Shown: one piece after another, positions 26,743 to 34,869 of the stretch | Layout: every line of letters starts with the position of its first letter | Position numbering within the stretch: the first letter of the stretch is position 1 | Assembly (NCBI RefSeq): GCF_017309385.1 | Contig: NZ_JAFJMJ010000001.1 | Coordinates: 2,480,001-2,544,000, forward strand | DNA: 64,000 bases | Origin: Amycolatopsis sp. 195334CR | GTDB taxonomy: Bacteria > Actinomycetota > Actinomycetes > Mycobacteriales > Pseudonocardiaceae | Reading direction: 5' to 3' | Translations under genes and position numbers: made by a program | Notes under the pieces: generated by a model | What the model saw: only the letters and a program-made list of their open reading frames with translations | What the model was told of the DNA's origin: nothing | Database searches by the model: none

Positions 26743-27339
26743 GTGACCAGGTTGACGCGGGCGCAGCAACAGCAGCGCACCCACGAACGGCTGCTCGAGG
26801 CCGGGGGCGCGGTGTTCGCGCGGCGTGGTTTCCTCGCCGCGACCGTCGAGGAGATCGTGGTCGAAGCCGGTTACACGCGGGGTGCGCTGTACAAGCACTT
26901 CGACGGCAAGGAAGGCCTGTGGCTGGCGATCACCGAGGCCAGGGCCGAGGACCACCTGCTCGACCTCGGCACCCGCCTCGACCTGGTGTCCGATCGCGAC
27001 GAACTGGTGGCGGCGCTGGTGCCGGGCGGTCCCGCGTTCGGTGAGGACGTGCCCCGGTGGAGCGTGGCCACCTACGAGTTCTCGGCCTGGCTGGCCGGGC
27101 AGCCGGACCTCGCCGCGACCGTGGTCGCCACCCAGCGGCAGCGCGAGGCGCGGATCGTCGAGCTGCTCGACCGGACCTGCGCCCGCCTCGGGGTCCGGCC
27201 CAGCATGCCGTTGCCGCGGGTGGTGGTGCTGATCGGTGCCCTCGGCGGCAGCCTCGCCCTGCGCCGCGCGATCGACCCGGCGGCCGACGTGCACGCCGTC
27301 GCGGCCGACACCCTCGCCGCGGTGTTCCCGTCAGCGTGA
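26743..27339 (+). CDS. TetR-family transcriptional regulator
   Basis: A 198-residue regulator. The HTH is at about residues 15-55 (LEAGGAVFARRGFLAATVEE, then AGYTRGALYKHFDGKEGLWL). The rest is the helical ligand domain. GTG 26743 is preferred over TTG 26731. It is divergent from the amidohydrolase gene with only 32 bp between starts, a likely target pair. Its 3' end overlaps the next TetR gene, on the other strand, by 9 nt. Confidence 0.92.
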   Translation: MTRLTRAQQQQRTHERLLEAGGAVFARRGFLAATVEEIVVEAGYTRGALYKHFDGKEGLWLAITEARAEDHLLDLGTRLDLVSDRDELVAALVPGGPAFGEDVPRWSVATYEFSAWLAGQPDLAATVVATQRQREARIVELLDRTCARLGVRPSMPLPRVVVLIGALGGSLALRRAIDPAADVHAVAADTLAAVFPSA

Positions 27340-28011
27340 GATGCGGGCTTCGATCCCGTCGAGCACGAAGTCGAGGCCGGTCCGGAAGGTCTCGTCGGCG
27401 TCCAGGTGCGGACCGTCGCGCACCATCGACTCCAGCGCGGGGAACTCGCCGGTGGCGAAGGTCCGCTCCAGGTAGGGCCCGTAGGTGTGCTGCCACTGCT
27501 CCTTGTCCATGCCGGAGGCCCGCTCGGCACGCCGTTCGGTGATCTCCCGGCGCACCGCGCCGAACACGTACGCGTTGACCGCGGCGACCGCCGGGACGAC
27601 GGTGTCCAGGTCGACGCCCGCCATCGCGGCCAGCACGGCGTTCCCGCTGGCGAGCGTGTTGGGTCCGAGCTGGGGACGGCCGCCGAGCAGGTCGGCAAGC
27701 CATTCGTGCTGGTGGGCGACCCGCCGGGTGCTGGTGGCCAGTGCGCCCAGCACCTCGCGCCAACCGTCGCCGGTGGGCCGGATCTCCGCGTAGACCGCGT
27801 CGACCATCAGGTCGAGCAGCTCCTCCTTGGTGGCGATGTAGCCGTACAACCGCATCGGGCCGACGTCCAGCGCCCCGGCGACCTTGCGCAACGACACCGC
27901 GTCGAGCCCGTCCGCGTCGGCGAGCCGGATCGCCGCGCGCACGATCCGCTCGCGGCTCAGCGGGGCCGGTACCGGCCGGTCCGGCGGCTCCGGCCGCTCC
28001 CACACCAACAT
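27331..28011 (-). CDS. TetR-family regulator of the Tet(X)-like monooxygenase gene
   Basis: A 226-residue regulator. Its HTH region reads LRKVAGALDVGPMRLYGYIA with KEELLDLMVDAVY after it. The C-terminal domain has LDTVVPAVAAVNAYVFGAVR and resembles the TetR_C_1 type found in tetracycline-responsive TetR proteins. It is divergent from the FAD monooxygenase gene at 28080 with 68 bp between. A double ATACAGTGTAT operator lies in that gap, so it most likely represses both genes until a small-molecule inducer binds. Confidence 0.92.
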   Translation of the reverse strand: MLVWERPEPPDRPVPAPLSRERIVRAAIRLADADGLDAVSLRKVAGALDVGPMRLYGYIATKEELLDLMVDAVYAEIRPTGDGWREVLGALATSTRRVAHQHEWLADLLGGRPQLGPNTLASGNAVLAAMAGVDLDTVVPAVAAVNAYVFGAVRREITERRAERASGMDKEQWQHTYGPYLERTFATGEFPALESMVRDGPHLDADETFRTGLDFVLDGIEARISR

Positions 28012-28036
28012 GACCCGGACACTACAACGCCCGGCT

Positions 28037-28067
28037 TGATACAGTGTATTTGCCAATACAGTGTATC
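28037..28067. promoter_or_regulatory. Double TetR-type operator, two ATACAGTGTAT palindromes
   Basis: Two exact copies of the 11-bp palindrome ATACAGTGTAT lie at 28039-28049 and 28056-28066, centres 17 bp apart, in a TA-rich island within the 68-bp divergent gap. The whole block is also almost a dyad, differing only in the central base of each half. This suits two TetR dimers bound side by side over both promoters. Confidence 0.8.
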
Positions 28068-28079
28068 GAAGGGGTGGCC

Positions 28080-29186
28080 ATGACCATCGCGATCGTCGGA
28101 GCCGGCCTGGGCGGCCTGCTCCTGGCCAGGGTGTTGCGGGTGAACGGCATCGAGTCCGTGGTGTACGAACGGGAGTCGGCACGCGGTGCGCGTGGTCAGG
28201 GCGGCATGCTCGACATCCACTCCGGCCAGCGGGCACTGCGCGACGCGGGGCTGCTCGACCAGTTCTTCGCGATCGCCCGCGGGGAAGGCCAGGACATGCG
28301 CCTGCTGGAGCCGGACGGCACGCTGCTGCTCCAGGAGGACACCCCCGAGGGCGCGCCACTGCTGCGACCCGAGGTGGACCGCGCCGACCTGCGCGACCTG
28401 CTGCTCGATTCCCTGCCCGAGGACGTGGTGCGGTGGGGGCACGCGTTCGAATCCGCCGGTGACGGCGTGGTGCACTTCGCCGACGGCCGCAGCGCGGACT
28501 ACGACCTGCTGGTCGGCGCGGACGGCGCGCAGTCGAGGGTCCGCGCGCTGGTCACCGACGCCCGGCCGGTGCATCTCGGCCAGAACGTCGTCGAGATCGG
28601 CATTCCCGACATCGACCACACCCACCCGGACCTCGCGGCGATGGTCGGCCGCGGCAACTACTGGGTGCTCGGCGACGGGCTTTCCCTGGCGGCGCAGCGC
28701 AACGGCGACGGCCGCGTCCGCATCGGCCTCAGCTTCTACCGCACGCCCGAGGACTGGTTCGCCACCAGCGGGATCCCGTTCGACGACCCGGCCGCCGCCC
28801 GGGCGCGGCTGGTCGAACTGCTGCCCGGCTGGGACCCGGGGATCACCGCGCTGATCGAAGCCTGCGACGACACGATCGTGGCGCGGTCGATCACCACGCT
28901 CCCGCCCGGCCTGACCTGGCCGCCGACGCCGGGCGTGACGCTGATCGGCGACGCCGCGCACCTGATGCCACCGGTCGGCGAGGGCGCCAACATGGCCCTG
29001 CTCGACGGTGCCGTGCTCGGTCTCGCCCTGGCCGCCCACGACGACCCCGCCACCGCCGTCGCCGAGTACGAACGCGAGATGTACGCCCGCACCGGCGCGG
29101 CGGCCCGCATGTCCGCCGAGATCCAGGAACTACTGACCGCCCCGGACGCGAGCCGGAAGATGCTCGCCTTCTTCCAGCCGTCCTAG
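28080..29186 (+). CDS. FAD-dependent monooxygenase, Tet(X)-like
   Basis: A 368-residue class A flavin monooxygenase. FAD-binding IVGAGLGGLLLARVL is at residues 4-18, and GDAAHLMPPVGEGANMAL (GD at 290-291) is the second FAD motif. Features shared with Tet(X), which inactivates tetracyclines, are GGMLDIHSGQ early on, DLRDLLLDSLPEDVV, a SFYRTPEDW segment and LIGDAAHLMPP. I see this as family-level likeness, not proof of antibiotic turnover. ATG 28080 has GAAGGGG 5 nt before it. A divergent TetR gene and operator control it. The substrate could be a self-made or foreign polyketide. Confidence 0.88.
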   Translation: MTIAIVGAGLGGLLLARVLRVNGIESVVYERESARGARGQGGMLDIHSGQRALRDAGLLDQFFAIARGEGQDMRLLEPDGTLLLQEDTPEGAPLLRPEVDRADLRDLLLDSLPEDVVRWGHAFESAGDGVVHFADGRSADYDLLVGADGAQSRVRALVTDARPVHLGQNVVEIGIPDIDHTHPDLAAMVGRGNYWVLGDGLSLAAQRNGDGRVRIGLSFYRTPEDWFATSGIPFDDPAAARARLVELLPGWDPGITALIEACDDTIVARSITTLPPGLTWPPTPGVTLIGDAAHLMPPVGEGANMALLDGAVLGLALAAHDDPATAVAEYEREMYARTGAAARMSAEIQELLTAPDASRKMLAFFQPS

Positions 29187-30625
29187 CTCTGGGCGAGGTC
29201 GGCGAACCGGCTGTAGTGCAGCTGGTGGGCGACCACCACGGTGCTGGTCGGGCCGGCGCGGTGCTTGGCCAGGATCAGGTCGGCCTCCCCGGCGCGCGGG
29301 TCGTCGCGTTCCCAGGCGTCCGGGCGGTTGATCAGCAGCACGATGTCCGCGTCCTGCTCCAGTGAGCCCGACTCACGCAGGTCCGAGAGCATCGGGCGCT
29401 TGTCGGTTCGCTGTTCGGGACCACGGTTCAGCTGGCTGATCGCGACCAGCGGTACCTCGATCTCCTTGGCCAGCAGCTTCAACTGCCGCGAGAACTCCGA
29501 GACCTCCTGCTGCCGCGACTCGACGCGCTTGCCCGAACTCATCAGCTGCATGTAGTCCAGCACCACGAGCTTGAGGTCGTTGCGCTGCTTGAGCCGCCGG
29601 GCCTTGGCGCGGATCTCCATCATGGTCATGTTCGGCGAGTCGTCGATGAACAGCGGGGCCTCGCTGATCTCGCTCATCCGCCGCGCCAGGCGGGTCCAGT
29701 CGTCGTCGGACATGCGGCCACCACGCATGTCGGCCAGCCGGATCTTGGCCTCGGCCGAGAGCATGCGCATGACGATCTCGGTCCGGCTCATCTCCAGCGA
29801 GAAGATGACGCTGCTCATGCCGTGCGTGATCGAGCACGACCTGGCGAAGTCCAGCCCCAGCGTCGACTTCCCGACACCGGGACGGGCGGCGACGATGATC
29901 ATCTGACCCGGGTGCAGGCCGTTGGTCACCTCGTCCAGGTCGGCGAAGCCGGTCGGGATGCCCTGCGCCGAACCACCGCGCGAGGCGATCGCGTCGATCT
30001 CGTCCATGGTCGGCTGGAGCAGTTCCTCCAGCGCCACGTAGTCCTCGCTGGTGCGCCGCTCGGTCACCTCGTAGATGGCCGCCTGCGCGCGGTCGACCAC
30101 CTCGTCGATGTTGCCGCCCGCGTTGTCCTGGTTGGCGCCGTAGCCGTACTGCACGATCCGCGTGCCCGCCTCGACCAGCCGCCGCAGCACCGCCTTCTCG
30201 GCGACGATCTCCGCGTAGTACCCGGCGTTCGCCGCGGTGGGCACGGTGGCGATCAGCGTGTGCAGGTACGGCGCACCGCCCACCCGGCCGAGTTCGCCGC
30301 GACGCTCCAGCTCGGCCGAGACGGTGATCGGGTCGGCGGGCTCACCCCGGCCGTAGAGGTCCAGGATGCACTCGTAGACCGCCTGGTGGGCCGGCCGGTA
30401 GAAGTCGTTCGGCCGCAGCTCCTCGACCACGTCGGCGATGGCGTCCTTGGACAGCAGCATGCCGCCGAGCACCGACTGCTCGGCCGCCACGTCCTGCGGG
30501 GGCTGCCGGTCGAACTCGCCGCCGCCACCGCGGCCACCACCGCCGCCACCGGGTCCCGGCCCGGGGTCCGGCGGACCGGGGTCTTCCGGCTCGTAGCCCG
30601 CTCCCCGGTCATCGGTCATGGCCAC
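29183..30625 (-). CDS. dnaB: Replicative DNA helicase DnaB
   Basis: Hexameric helicase that unwinds DNA at the replication fork. The gene encodes about 480 residues. A Gly/Pro-rich N-terminal extension (residues 10-45) precedes the DnaB N-terminal domain (PQDVAAEQSVLGGMLLSKDA). The RecA-like motor has Walker A ARPGVGKST with Lys253, Walker B region LKLVVLDYMQLM and SQLNRGPEQR. There is no intein. GTG 30625 is chosen since GGAGG lies 8 nt upstream; ATG 30619 is an alternative. The leader holds a group of DnaA-box-like 9-mers. Confidence 0.97.
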   Translation of the reverse strand: MAMTDDRGAGYEPEDPGPPDPGPGPGGGGGGRGGGGEFDRQPPQDVAAEQSVLGGMLLSKDAIADVVEELRPNDFYRPAHQAVYECILDLYGRGEPADPITVSAELERRGELGRVGGAPYLHTLIATVPTAANAGYYAEIVAEKAVLRRLVEAGTRIVQYGYGANQDNAGGNIDEVVDRAQAAIYEVTERRTSEDYVALEELLQPTMDEIDAIASRGGSAQGIPTGFADLDEVTNGLHPGQMIIVAARPGVGKSTLGLDFARSCSITHGMSSVIFSLEMSRTEIVMRMLSAEAKIRLADMRGGRMSDDDWTRLARRMSEISEAPLFIDDSPNMTMMEIRAKARRLKQRNDLKLVVLDYMQLMSSGKRVESRQQEVSEFSRQLKLLAKEIEVPLVAISQLNRGPEQRTDKRPMLSDLRESGSLEQDADIVLLINRPDAWERDDPRAGEADLILAKHRAGPTSTVVVAHQLHYSRFADLAQS

Positions 30626-30985
30626 CGCCGAAGCCTCCTTCACACCCACCAGCCAGCTCGAACGTGTGTTCGAGTGTACGTCAAGTTTCCCCGCACGCTA
30701 GATCGCGCGGCGGGCCGTCGCCAAATCCGCCTGTGGACAACCTGTGGATTACTTGGGGATGCTGTCCACCAACCAATCACAGGTGCCCGCCAGGCTGTGG
30801 ACAGCTTGGGGGCAACCGGTGATCACTCAGCGAAAGTCCCAGGTCAGCACCGGTGTGCCCGGTGTGGAAAAACTCGTTCGGCGTGTCGCGGTGAACCGAT
30901 CGTTCGGCGTGTCGTCCCCGGGCCGCGCCTCGGTTGTGGACAGCCCCTGTGGACAACTCGCTCGGCTATGTGAGTGAAGCGCAGG
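30626..30985. promoter_or_regulatory. 360-bp dnaB upstream region with a cluster of DnaA-box-like 9-mers
   Basis: No gene is visible here. Two exact TGTGGACAA boxes (reverse of TTGTCCACA) lie at 30732-30740 and 30948-30956. Near matches are TGTGGATTA 30743-30751, CTGTCCACC 30762-30770, TGTGGACAG 30796-30804 and 30935-30943. A 15-bp direct repeat (30874-30888 and 30900-30914) also occurs. dnaB is transcribed away from this region. DnaA control of dnaB, or a DnaA-titrating site, is inferred. Confidence 0.5.
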
Positions 30986-31789
30986 TCAGCCGCTCAGCCG
31001 GGCCTGCGCGGCCCGCAGCCGGCCCGCGAGTTCCTGCGGCGTGGCCGGGGTGAAGGCGATCGACGGCTCGCCGGCCCCCGGCACCTCCTCGGTCAGCCAG
31101 CGGCCCTCGACGGTGTCGATGTAGTTGACCGGCCGGTCGATCCGCTGCCGCCTGCCGGACCGGTTGCGCACCGCCACGTACAGGCTGCCGCCGCCGAGCC
31201 GTCGCAGGCTGAGCACGCGCCGCAGCTCCTCGGCTTCGACCGCGCCCGCGTTCGGCCGCGAGTCGCGCATCACCGAGAAGTTGTCCTCCGAGGGCGCCGG
31301 GCCGCGGCGGTTGCCGGTGGCCTCGCTCTTCGGCACCACCAGGCGGTTGCCCTTGCCGGGCGCCAGGTTCGGGATCTGCGCGAGGAACTCGGTGAGCACC
31401 TCCTCGGGCCGGACCGAGGCCAGCACCACGCCCTCGGCCTCCGGATTGCGCGCGAGCACGAACGCCTCACCGCCGGCGGACCCGGCGAGCAGGGTGTACT
31501 TCAGCGGCTTGCCCTCGAACCCGCCGTCCACCCAGGCGAAGTACTCCAGCTGCGGCCGGGCGATCGCCTCGACCACCGCGATGAAGCCGGGGTCGATCCC
31601 GCGCCGCCCGGCCAGGCCGTAGCGGGCCAGCTCGGCGTTGGTCCGCTCGTCCTCCGCGCGCTGCGCTTCCTCGCTGAGCCAGACCGGCGTGCTGGAGAGC
31701 ACCGTGTGCGGTTCGCCGTCCCGGCGGCGGATCAGGTTGAGCAGGGTGCCCGTGGTCAGCGTGACCTGCTTCTCCAGCAACTTCGCCAT
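30986..31789 (-). CDS. EspG-family ESX secretion-associated protein
   Basis: A 267-residue protein of the EspG type, a cytosolic chaperone that binds PE/PPE-type substrates of type VII secretion. Recognisable features are a central beta-sheet region (FIAVVEAIARPQLEYFAWVD, GGEAFVLARNPEAEGVVLASVRPE) and a C-terminal block with TVEGRWLTEEVPGAGE. It is the last gene of the operon WXG-like, lipoprotein, PPE-like, EspG. The PPE-like gene ends 69 nt upstream. I judge the family from overall pattern; confidence is fairly good. Confidence 0.78.
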   Translation of the reverse strand: MAKLLEKQVTLTTGTLLNLIRRRDGEPHTVLSSTPVWLSEEAQRAEDERTNAELARYGLAGRRGIDPGFIAVVEAIARPQLEYFAWVDGGFEGKPLKYTLLAGSAGGEAFVLARNPEAEGVVLASVRPEEVLTEFLAQIPNLAPGKGNRLVVPKSEATGNRRGPAPSEDNFSVMRDSRPNAGAVEAEELRRVLSLRRLGGGSLYVAVRNRSGRRQRIDRPVNYIDTVEGRWLTEEVPGAGEPSIAFTPATPQELAGRLRAAQARLSG

Positions 31790-31858
31790 CCCCTAGTAGT
31801 CGACGCAGGTCGCCCGGCCCGCGCGAAGGCGGACCGGGCGAAAAAACCGAATCGGATA

Positions 31859-33241
31859 TTACTCGCCGATCACCGGCGGAGCGGTCAGCTCGTCGGTACC
31901 GAACACCTCGTTCGGGTCGTCGCCGAGCAGGAAGCGCGACTGGCGCTCCTCGTCTTCGGCGCCCTGGCCGCGGCCACCACCGGCACCCATACCGCCCATG
32001 CCCATGCCGCCGCCCATGCCGCGCGCACCGGCGGCACCGGCTGCTGCCGCGCCGCCCATCGCGGCGCCGCCCATGCCCATGCCCTTGCCCGCTCCGGCAC
32101 CGGCGCCCGCACCCGACTGGCCACCGGGCCCGAAGCCCGCGCCCGCACCGGCACCACCGGCGCCGATGTTGCCGCCGCTGCCCGGTCCGAAGCCACCACC
32201 GCCGCCGGGGCCGAAGCCCTCGGCACCGGGGATCTCCCCCGCGCCGCCCGGCCCGAACCCGCCGGAACCACCGGGGCCGAACCCGCCGGCCGACGGGATC
32301 TTGCCCGGCGTGTACCCGGCCGCGCCGGTCCCGCCGTCCCAGGCGGGCGGCTTGTACCCGGGGCTGCCGGGCCCACCGGGCACGTCACCCGGGTTGTAGC
32401 CGGGGATGTTGCCCGGGGTGTACCCACCGCTGCCCGGACCGCCCGCGCCGGGAATGTTCCCGGGGGTGTAGCCGCCGCTGCCGGGGCCACCGCCACCGGG
32501 GATGTTGGCGCTCGGGATGTTGCCCGGGGTGTACCCGCCCTTGCCCGGCCCGCCGCTGTTCTCGCCGCCGCCGGTGTCGTTGCCGTTCTTGTCCTTGCCG
32601 TCGCCGTCGCCGTCGTCCCCGCTGCCGTCCCCGTTCACGTCGACGGCCTGCACCTGGCCGGACATCGCGTTGTAGGTCGGCATGCCCTGGCCGTTGTCCC
32701 CGCTGGACTTGAAGTACGCGTTGAACGCGTCGACGTTGGCCTGGCCCTTGGTGTTGTACTCCTCGATCGCGCGGTCGGTGTCGGTCTCCCACGGCGTGAT
32801 GTCGTTGAGGAACCCGCTGTCCGGCGGCTCCTTCGGCACCTCCTGCACCTTGGAGTGCACCGTGGTGAACGCATTGAACTGCTCGCCGAGGTACTTGTCG
32901 CTGTCATCCAGCTTGTCCTTGGAGTCCTGCATCCACACCTTGAGCGGGTGGCCGCCGGACTTCGCCGCGTCGCCGGAGGTCCCGGTCCACGCCGCGTCCA
33001 TCTCCGCGGTGAGCTGGTCGATGGTGGAGATGCGGGTCTCGTAGTTGCCCTTGAGGCGGCCGGCCGCGCCCTGCCCGTCGGACAGCGACTGCGGGCCCTC
33101 GCCGGTGGTGATCTGCTGCCAGATCTGGTAGCAGTCGATCTTGCGGTCACCCTCGCCCGTGCTGAAGCTGCCGGACTCGTCCTGGGTGGCCGCGCCGTAG
33201 GCGGCCGCCCCGGCGACGATCGGGATCAGGAACAGGACCAT
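31859..33241 (-). CDS. PPE-like type VII secretion substrate with Gly-rich C-terminus
   Basis: A 460-residue protein. An N-terminal hydrophobic stretch (MVLFLIPIVAGAAAYGA) is followed by an all-helical region with WQQITTGEGPQSLSD and TAEMDAAWTGTSGDAA, like the PPE/WXG100 helical hairpin. Residues 215-420 are a low-complexity Gly/Pro region with four GYTPG[NK]IP units and GFGPGG repeats. The end, RFLLGDDPNEVFGTDEL with APPVIGE after it, looks like the conserved acidic tail of many actinomycete T7SS substrates. Its EspG-like gene is next downstream. The Gly-rich region may vary between strains through repeat slippage. Confidence 0.72.
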   Translation of the reverse strand: MVLFLIPIVAGAAAYGAATQDESGSFSTGEGDRKIDCYQIWQQITTGEGPQSLSDGQGAAGRLKGNYETRISTIDQLTAEMDAAWTGTSGDAAKSGGHPLKVWMQDSKDKLDDSDKYLGEQFNAFTTVHSKVQEVPKEPPDSGFLNDITPWETDTDRAIEEYNTKGQANVDAFNAYFKSSGDNGQGMPTYNAMSGQVQAVDVNGDGSGDDGDGDGKDKNGNDTGGGENSGGPGKGGYTPGNIPSANIPGGGGPGSGGYTPGNIPGAGGPGSGGYTPGNIPGYNPGDVPGGPGSPGYKPPAWDGGTGAAGYTPGKIPSAGGFGPGGSGGFGPGGAGEIPGAEGFGPGGGGGFGPGSGGNIGAGGAGAGAGFGPGGQSGAGAGAGAGKGMGMGGAAMGGAAAAGAAGARGMGGGMGMGGMGAGGGRGQGAEDEERQSRFLLGDDPNEVFGTDELTAPPVIGE

Positions 33242-33244
33242 GGC

Positions 33245-33892
33245 TCAACCGCCCTTCACGGTGTCGATCATGGCGCCGGCGGTCTTCTCGACCACCGGGC
33301 ACGGCTGGGACTTGTCCGGACCGGAGCCGATCCGCACCGAGACGAACGCGGCGAACTGGTCGTTCAATCCGACGTACATCCCGCAGGAACCACTGGCGCG
33401 CTGGTCGGTCTGCGAGGCGAAGACGGCCGGGTACCCGCCGATCTCCTGCGGCTCGAAGTAACCGAACTCGTCCTTCTGGTCGTAGATGTCGCTCAGCCCG
33501 TTCGGGTTCTTCTCCTGGGCGGCGATCTCGACCCGGTTGGTGTCCTCCGCGGTGAACTTCCAGCTGCAGCTGGGGCCGGTCGCGGCCTGGCGCGGGGTGC
33601 CGTCGCCGAGGCCGAGTTCGGAGAGCGCGGAGGACGAGAGCGTGGCGCAGACGTCCCCGGTGAACTTCGCGGTGTCGATCGGGGAGGACACCTTCGGGGC
33701 CGATCCGGTGGAGCCGCCGGGGGCGGAGCTCTCCTCACCGGACGGCGAGCTGGAGGCGGGGGGCTTGCCGCCGGGCACGGTGGCGGTCGGGATGTCCCCG
33801 GCGCTGCCCTCGTTGCCCCCGCCGCAGCCCGCGAGCAGGGCACCGGCGGCGAGCGCGGCGGTGGTCAGACCGACAAGACGCTGGCTGTTCAT
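33245..33892 (-). CDS. DUF3558 lipoprotein
   Basis: A 215-residue lipoprotein. The signal peptide ends in the lipobox LLAGC, with the lipid-bound Cys at residue 23, then a Ser/Pro-rich linker. The DUF3558 domain follows, with VCATLSSSALSELGL, PSCSWKF and SCGMYVGLNDQFAAFVSVRI, and cysteines likely in disulfides. DUF3558 lipoproteins are common in T7SS loci of Pseudonocardiaceae. ATG 33892 overlaps the upstream stop as TGATG, so translation is coupled. The PPE-like gene starts 3 nt after its stop. Confidence 0.85.
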   Translation of the reverse strand: MNSQRLVGLTTAALAAGALLAGCGGGNEGSAGDIPTATVPGGKPPASSSPSGEESSAPGGSTGSAPKVSSPIDTAKFTGDVCATLSSSALSELGLGDGTPRQAATGPSCSWKFTAEDTNRVEIAAQEKNPNGLSDIYDQKDEFGYFEPQEIGGYPAVFASQTDQRASGSCGMYVGLNDQFAAFVSVRIGSGPDKSQPCPVVEKTAGAMIDTVKGG

Positions 33893-34245
33893 CAGGCCTG
33901 CTCACCCGTCTTCTTCAGCGCGGCCTCGGTGTCGGCCTCCTTGTTGGTCATGCTGTTCTTCGCCGCTTCCAGCGCGTCGATGTAGTTCGTCACGTAGTCG
34001 CGCATCTTCTGGTTCTGGTCCATGAACGCCTTGACCGAGGGACCGGCGAGCTTGGCGAAGTCGCCGCTGGCGAACTCCTTGCCGGGTGCCTTGACCGCGG
34101 CCATCAGCTCGGCGTCGGTGTAGTCGTTGTCCAGGTCGTCCAGCAGGTCTTTCCACTTCTTGATGACCGCGTCGATCTGGTCACCCTGGAAGGTGAACCC
34201 TCCGCCGTTGCCCCCCGGCGCGGACATGCTGACTGGGCCAGTCAT
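33892..34245 (-). CDS. Small WXG100-like secreted helical protein
   Basis: A 117-residue protein that looks like a helical hairpin: a Gly-rich start (APGGNGGGFTF), first helix QIDAVIKKWKDLLDDLDNDY and later QNQKMRDYVTNYIDALEAAK. The strict WxG turn is missing; this resembles the EspC/DUF2580-like or ESX-substrate-like group. It is the first gene of the 34.2-31.0 kb operon. ATG 34245 is used. A type VII secretion role is inferred from context and shape. Confidence 0.7.
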   Translation of the reverse strand: MTGPVSMSAPGGNGGGFTFQGDQIDAVIKKWKDLLDDLDNDYTDAELMAAVKAPGKEFASGDFAKLAGPSVKAFMDQNQKMRDYVTNYIDALEAAKNSMTNKEADTEAALKKTGEQA

Positions 34246-34350
34246 TCCGGTTCGTCCCCTTTCGACAACCCCGAGTACCCCACAGTTGAGTTCCGGTCGT
34301 CAACCACTCTGACGTGCCGACGGCGCAAGCCGTTCCCCACGTATATACGC

Positions 34351-34388
34351 CAAAAGGGCCGCGCTCCGGGTGGAGGGCGGCCCTTTTG
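34351..34388 (-). terminator. Terminator of the rpsF-ssb-rpsR-rplI operon
   Basis: 12-bp arms 34351-34362 and 34377-34388 form a GC-rich stem flanked by A4 and T4 on either side, 12 nt beyond the rplI stop. The symmetry lets it work in both directions; no plus-strand gene ends nearby. Confidence 0.88.
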
Positions 34389-34399
34389 CGTACCTGGCG

Positions 34400-34855
34400 T
34401 TACTTGGCGACGACCTCGAGGCGGAGGTCGGCCTTCACGTCGGGGTGCAGCCGGGCGGTGACCTGGTGCTTGCCGACGGTCTTGATGTGCTCGCGCAGCT
34501 CGATCACGCGCTTGTCGAGCAGCGGGCCACCGGCGGACTTGATCGCCGCGACGATGTCGTTGGTGGTCACCGAGCCGAACAGCTTCTTCGAGCCCTCGGC
34601 CGCCTTGGCGGACAGCTGGATGTGCCCGAGGTTCTCCAGCGCGGTCCGCACCTCCTTGGCGTGGTCGAGGTCGCGGATCCGGCGGGACTCCTGGGCCCGG
34701 CGGATGGTCCGCACGTTCTTCTCCGCGCCCTTGGTGGCGGGAATGGCGTACCCACGCGGCAGCAGGTAGTTGCGCGCGTAGCCGTCCTTGACCTCGACGA
34801 GGTCGCCGGGACCGCCCAGGTTCGCCACGTCAGTGGTGAGAATGATCTTCGCCAT
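34400..34855 (-). CDS. rplI: 50S ribosomal protein L9
   Basis: L9 links two domains at the base of the L1 stalk of the large subunit. The 151-residue protein has the N-terminal RNA-binding domain with the family signature GDLVEVKDGYARNYLLPRGYA, a long connecting helix (NVRTIRRAQESRRIRDLDHA) and the C-terminal domain (LFGSVTTNDIVAAIKSAGG). It is the last gene of the operon; its Shine-Dalgarno AGGGGGG lies just after the rpsR stop, 14 nt apart. Confidence 0.98.
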   Translation of the reverse strand: MAKIILTTDVANLGGPGDLVEVKDGYARNYLLPRGYAIPATKGAEKNVRTIRRAQESRRIRDLDHAKEVRTALENLGHIQLSAKAAEGSKKLFGSVTTNDIVAAIKSAGGPLLDKRVIELREHIKTVGKHQVTARLHPDVKADLRLEVVAK

Positions 34856-34869
34856 GATGTGACCCCCCC

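Noticed and set aside
29183..30625. An intein in dnaB
   Set aside because: The protein has normal length and continuous helicase motifs with no splicing junctions.
30626..30985. Chromosome origin oriC
   Set aside because: dnaA and dnaN do not flank it, boxes are few and no AT-rich unwinding region is visible.
31812..31846. Terminator between the PPE-like and EspG-like genes
   Set aside because: The T run lies before the hairpin in the direction of transcription, so it is not a standard terminator; the genes are probably one operon.
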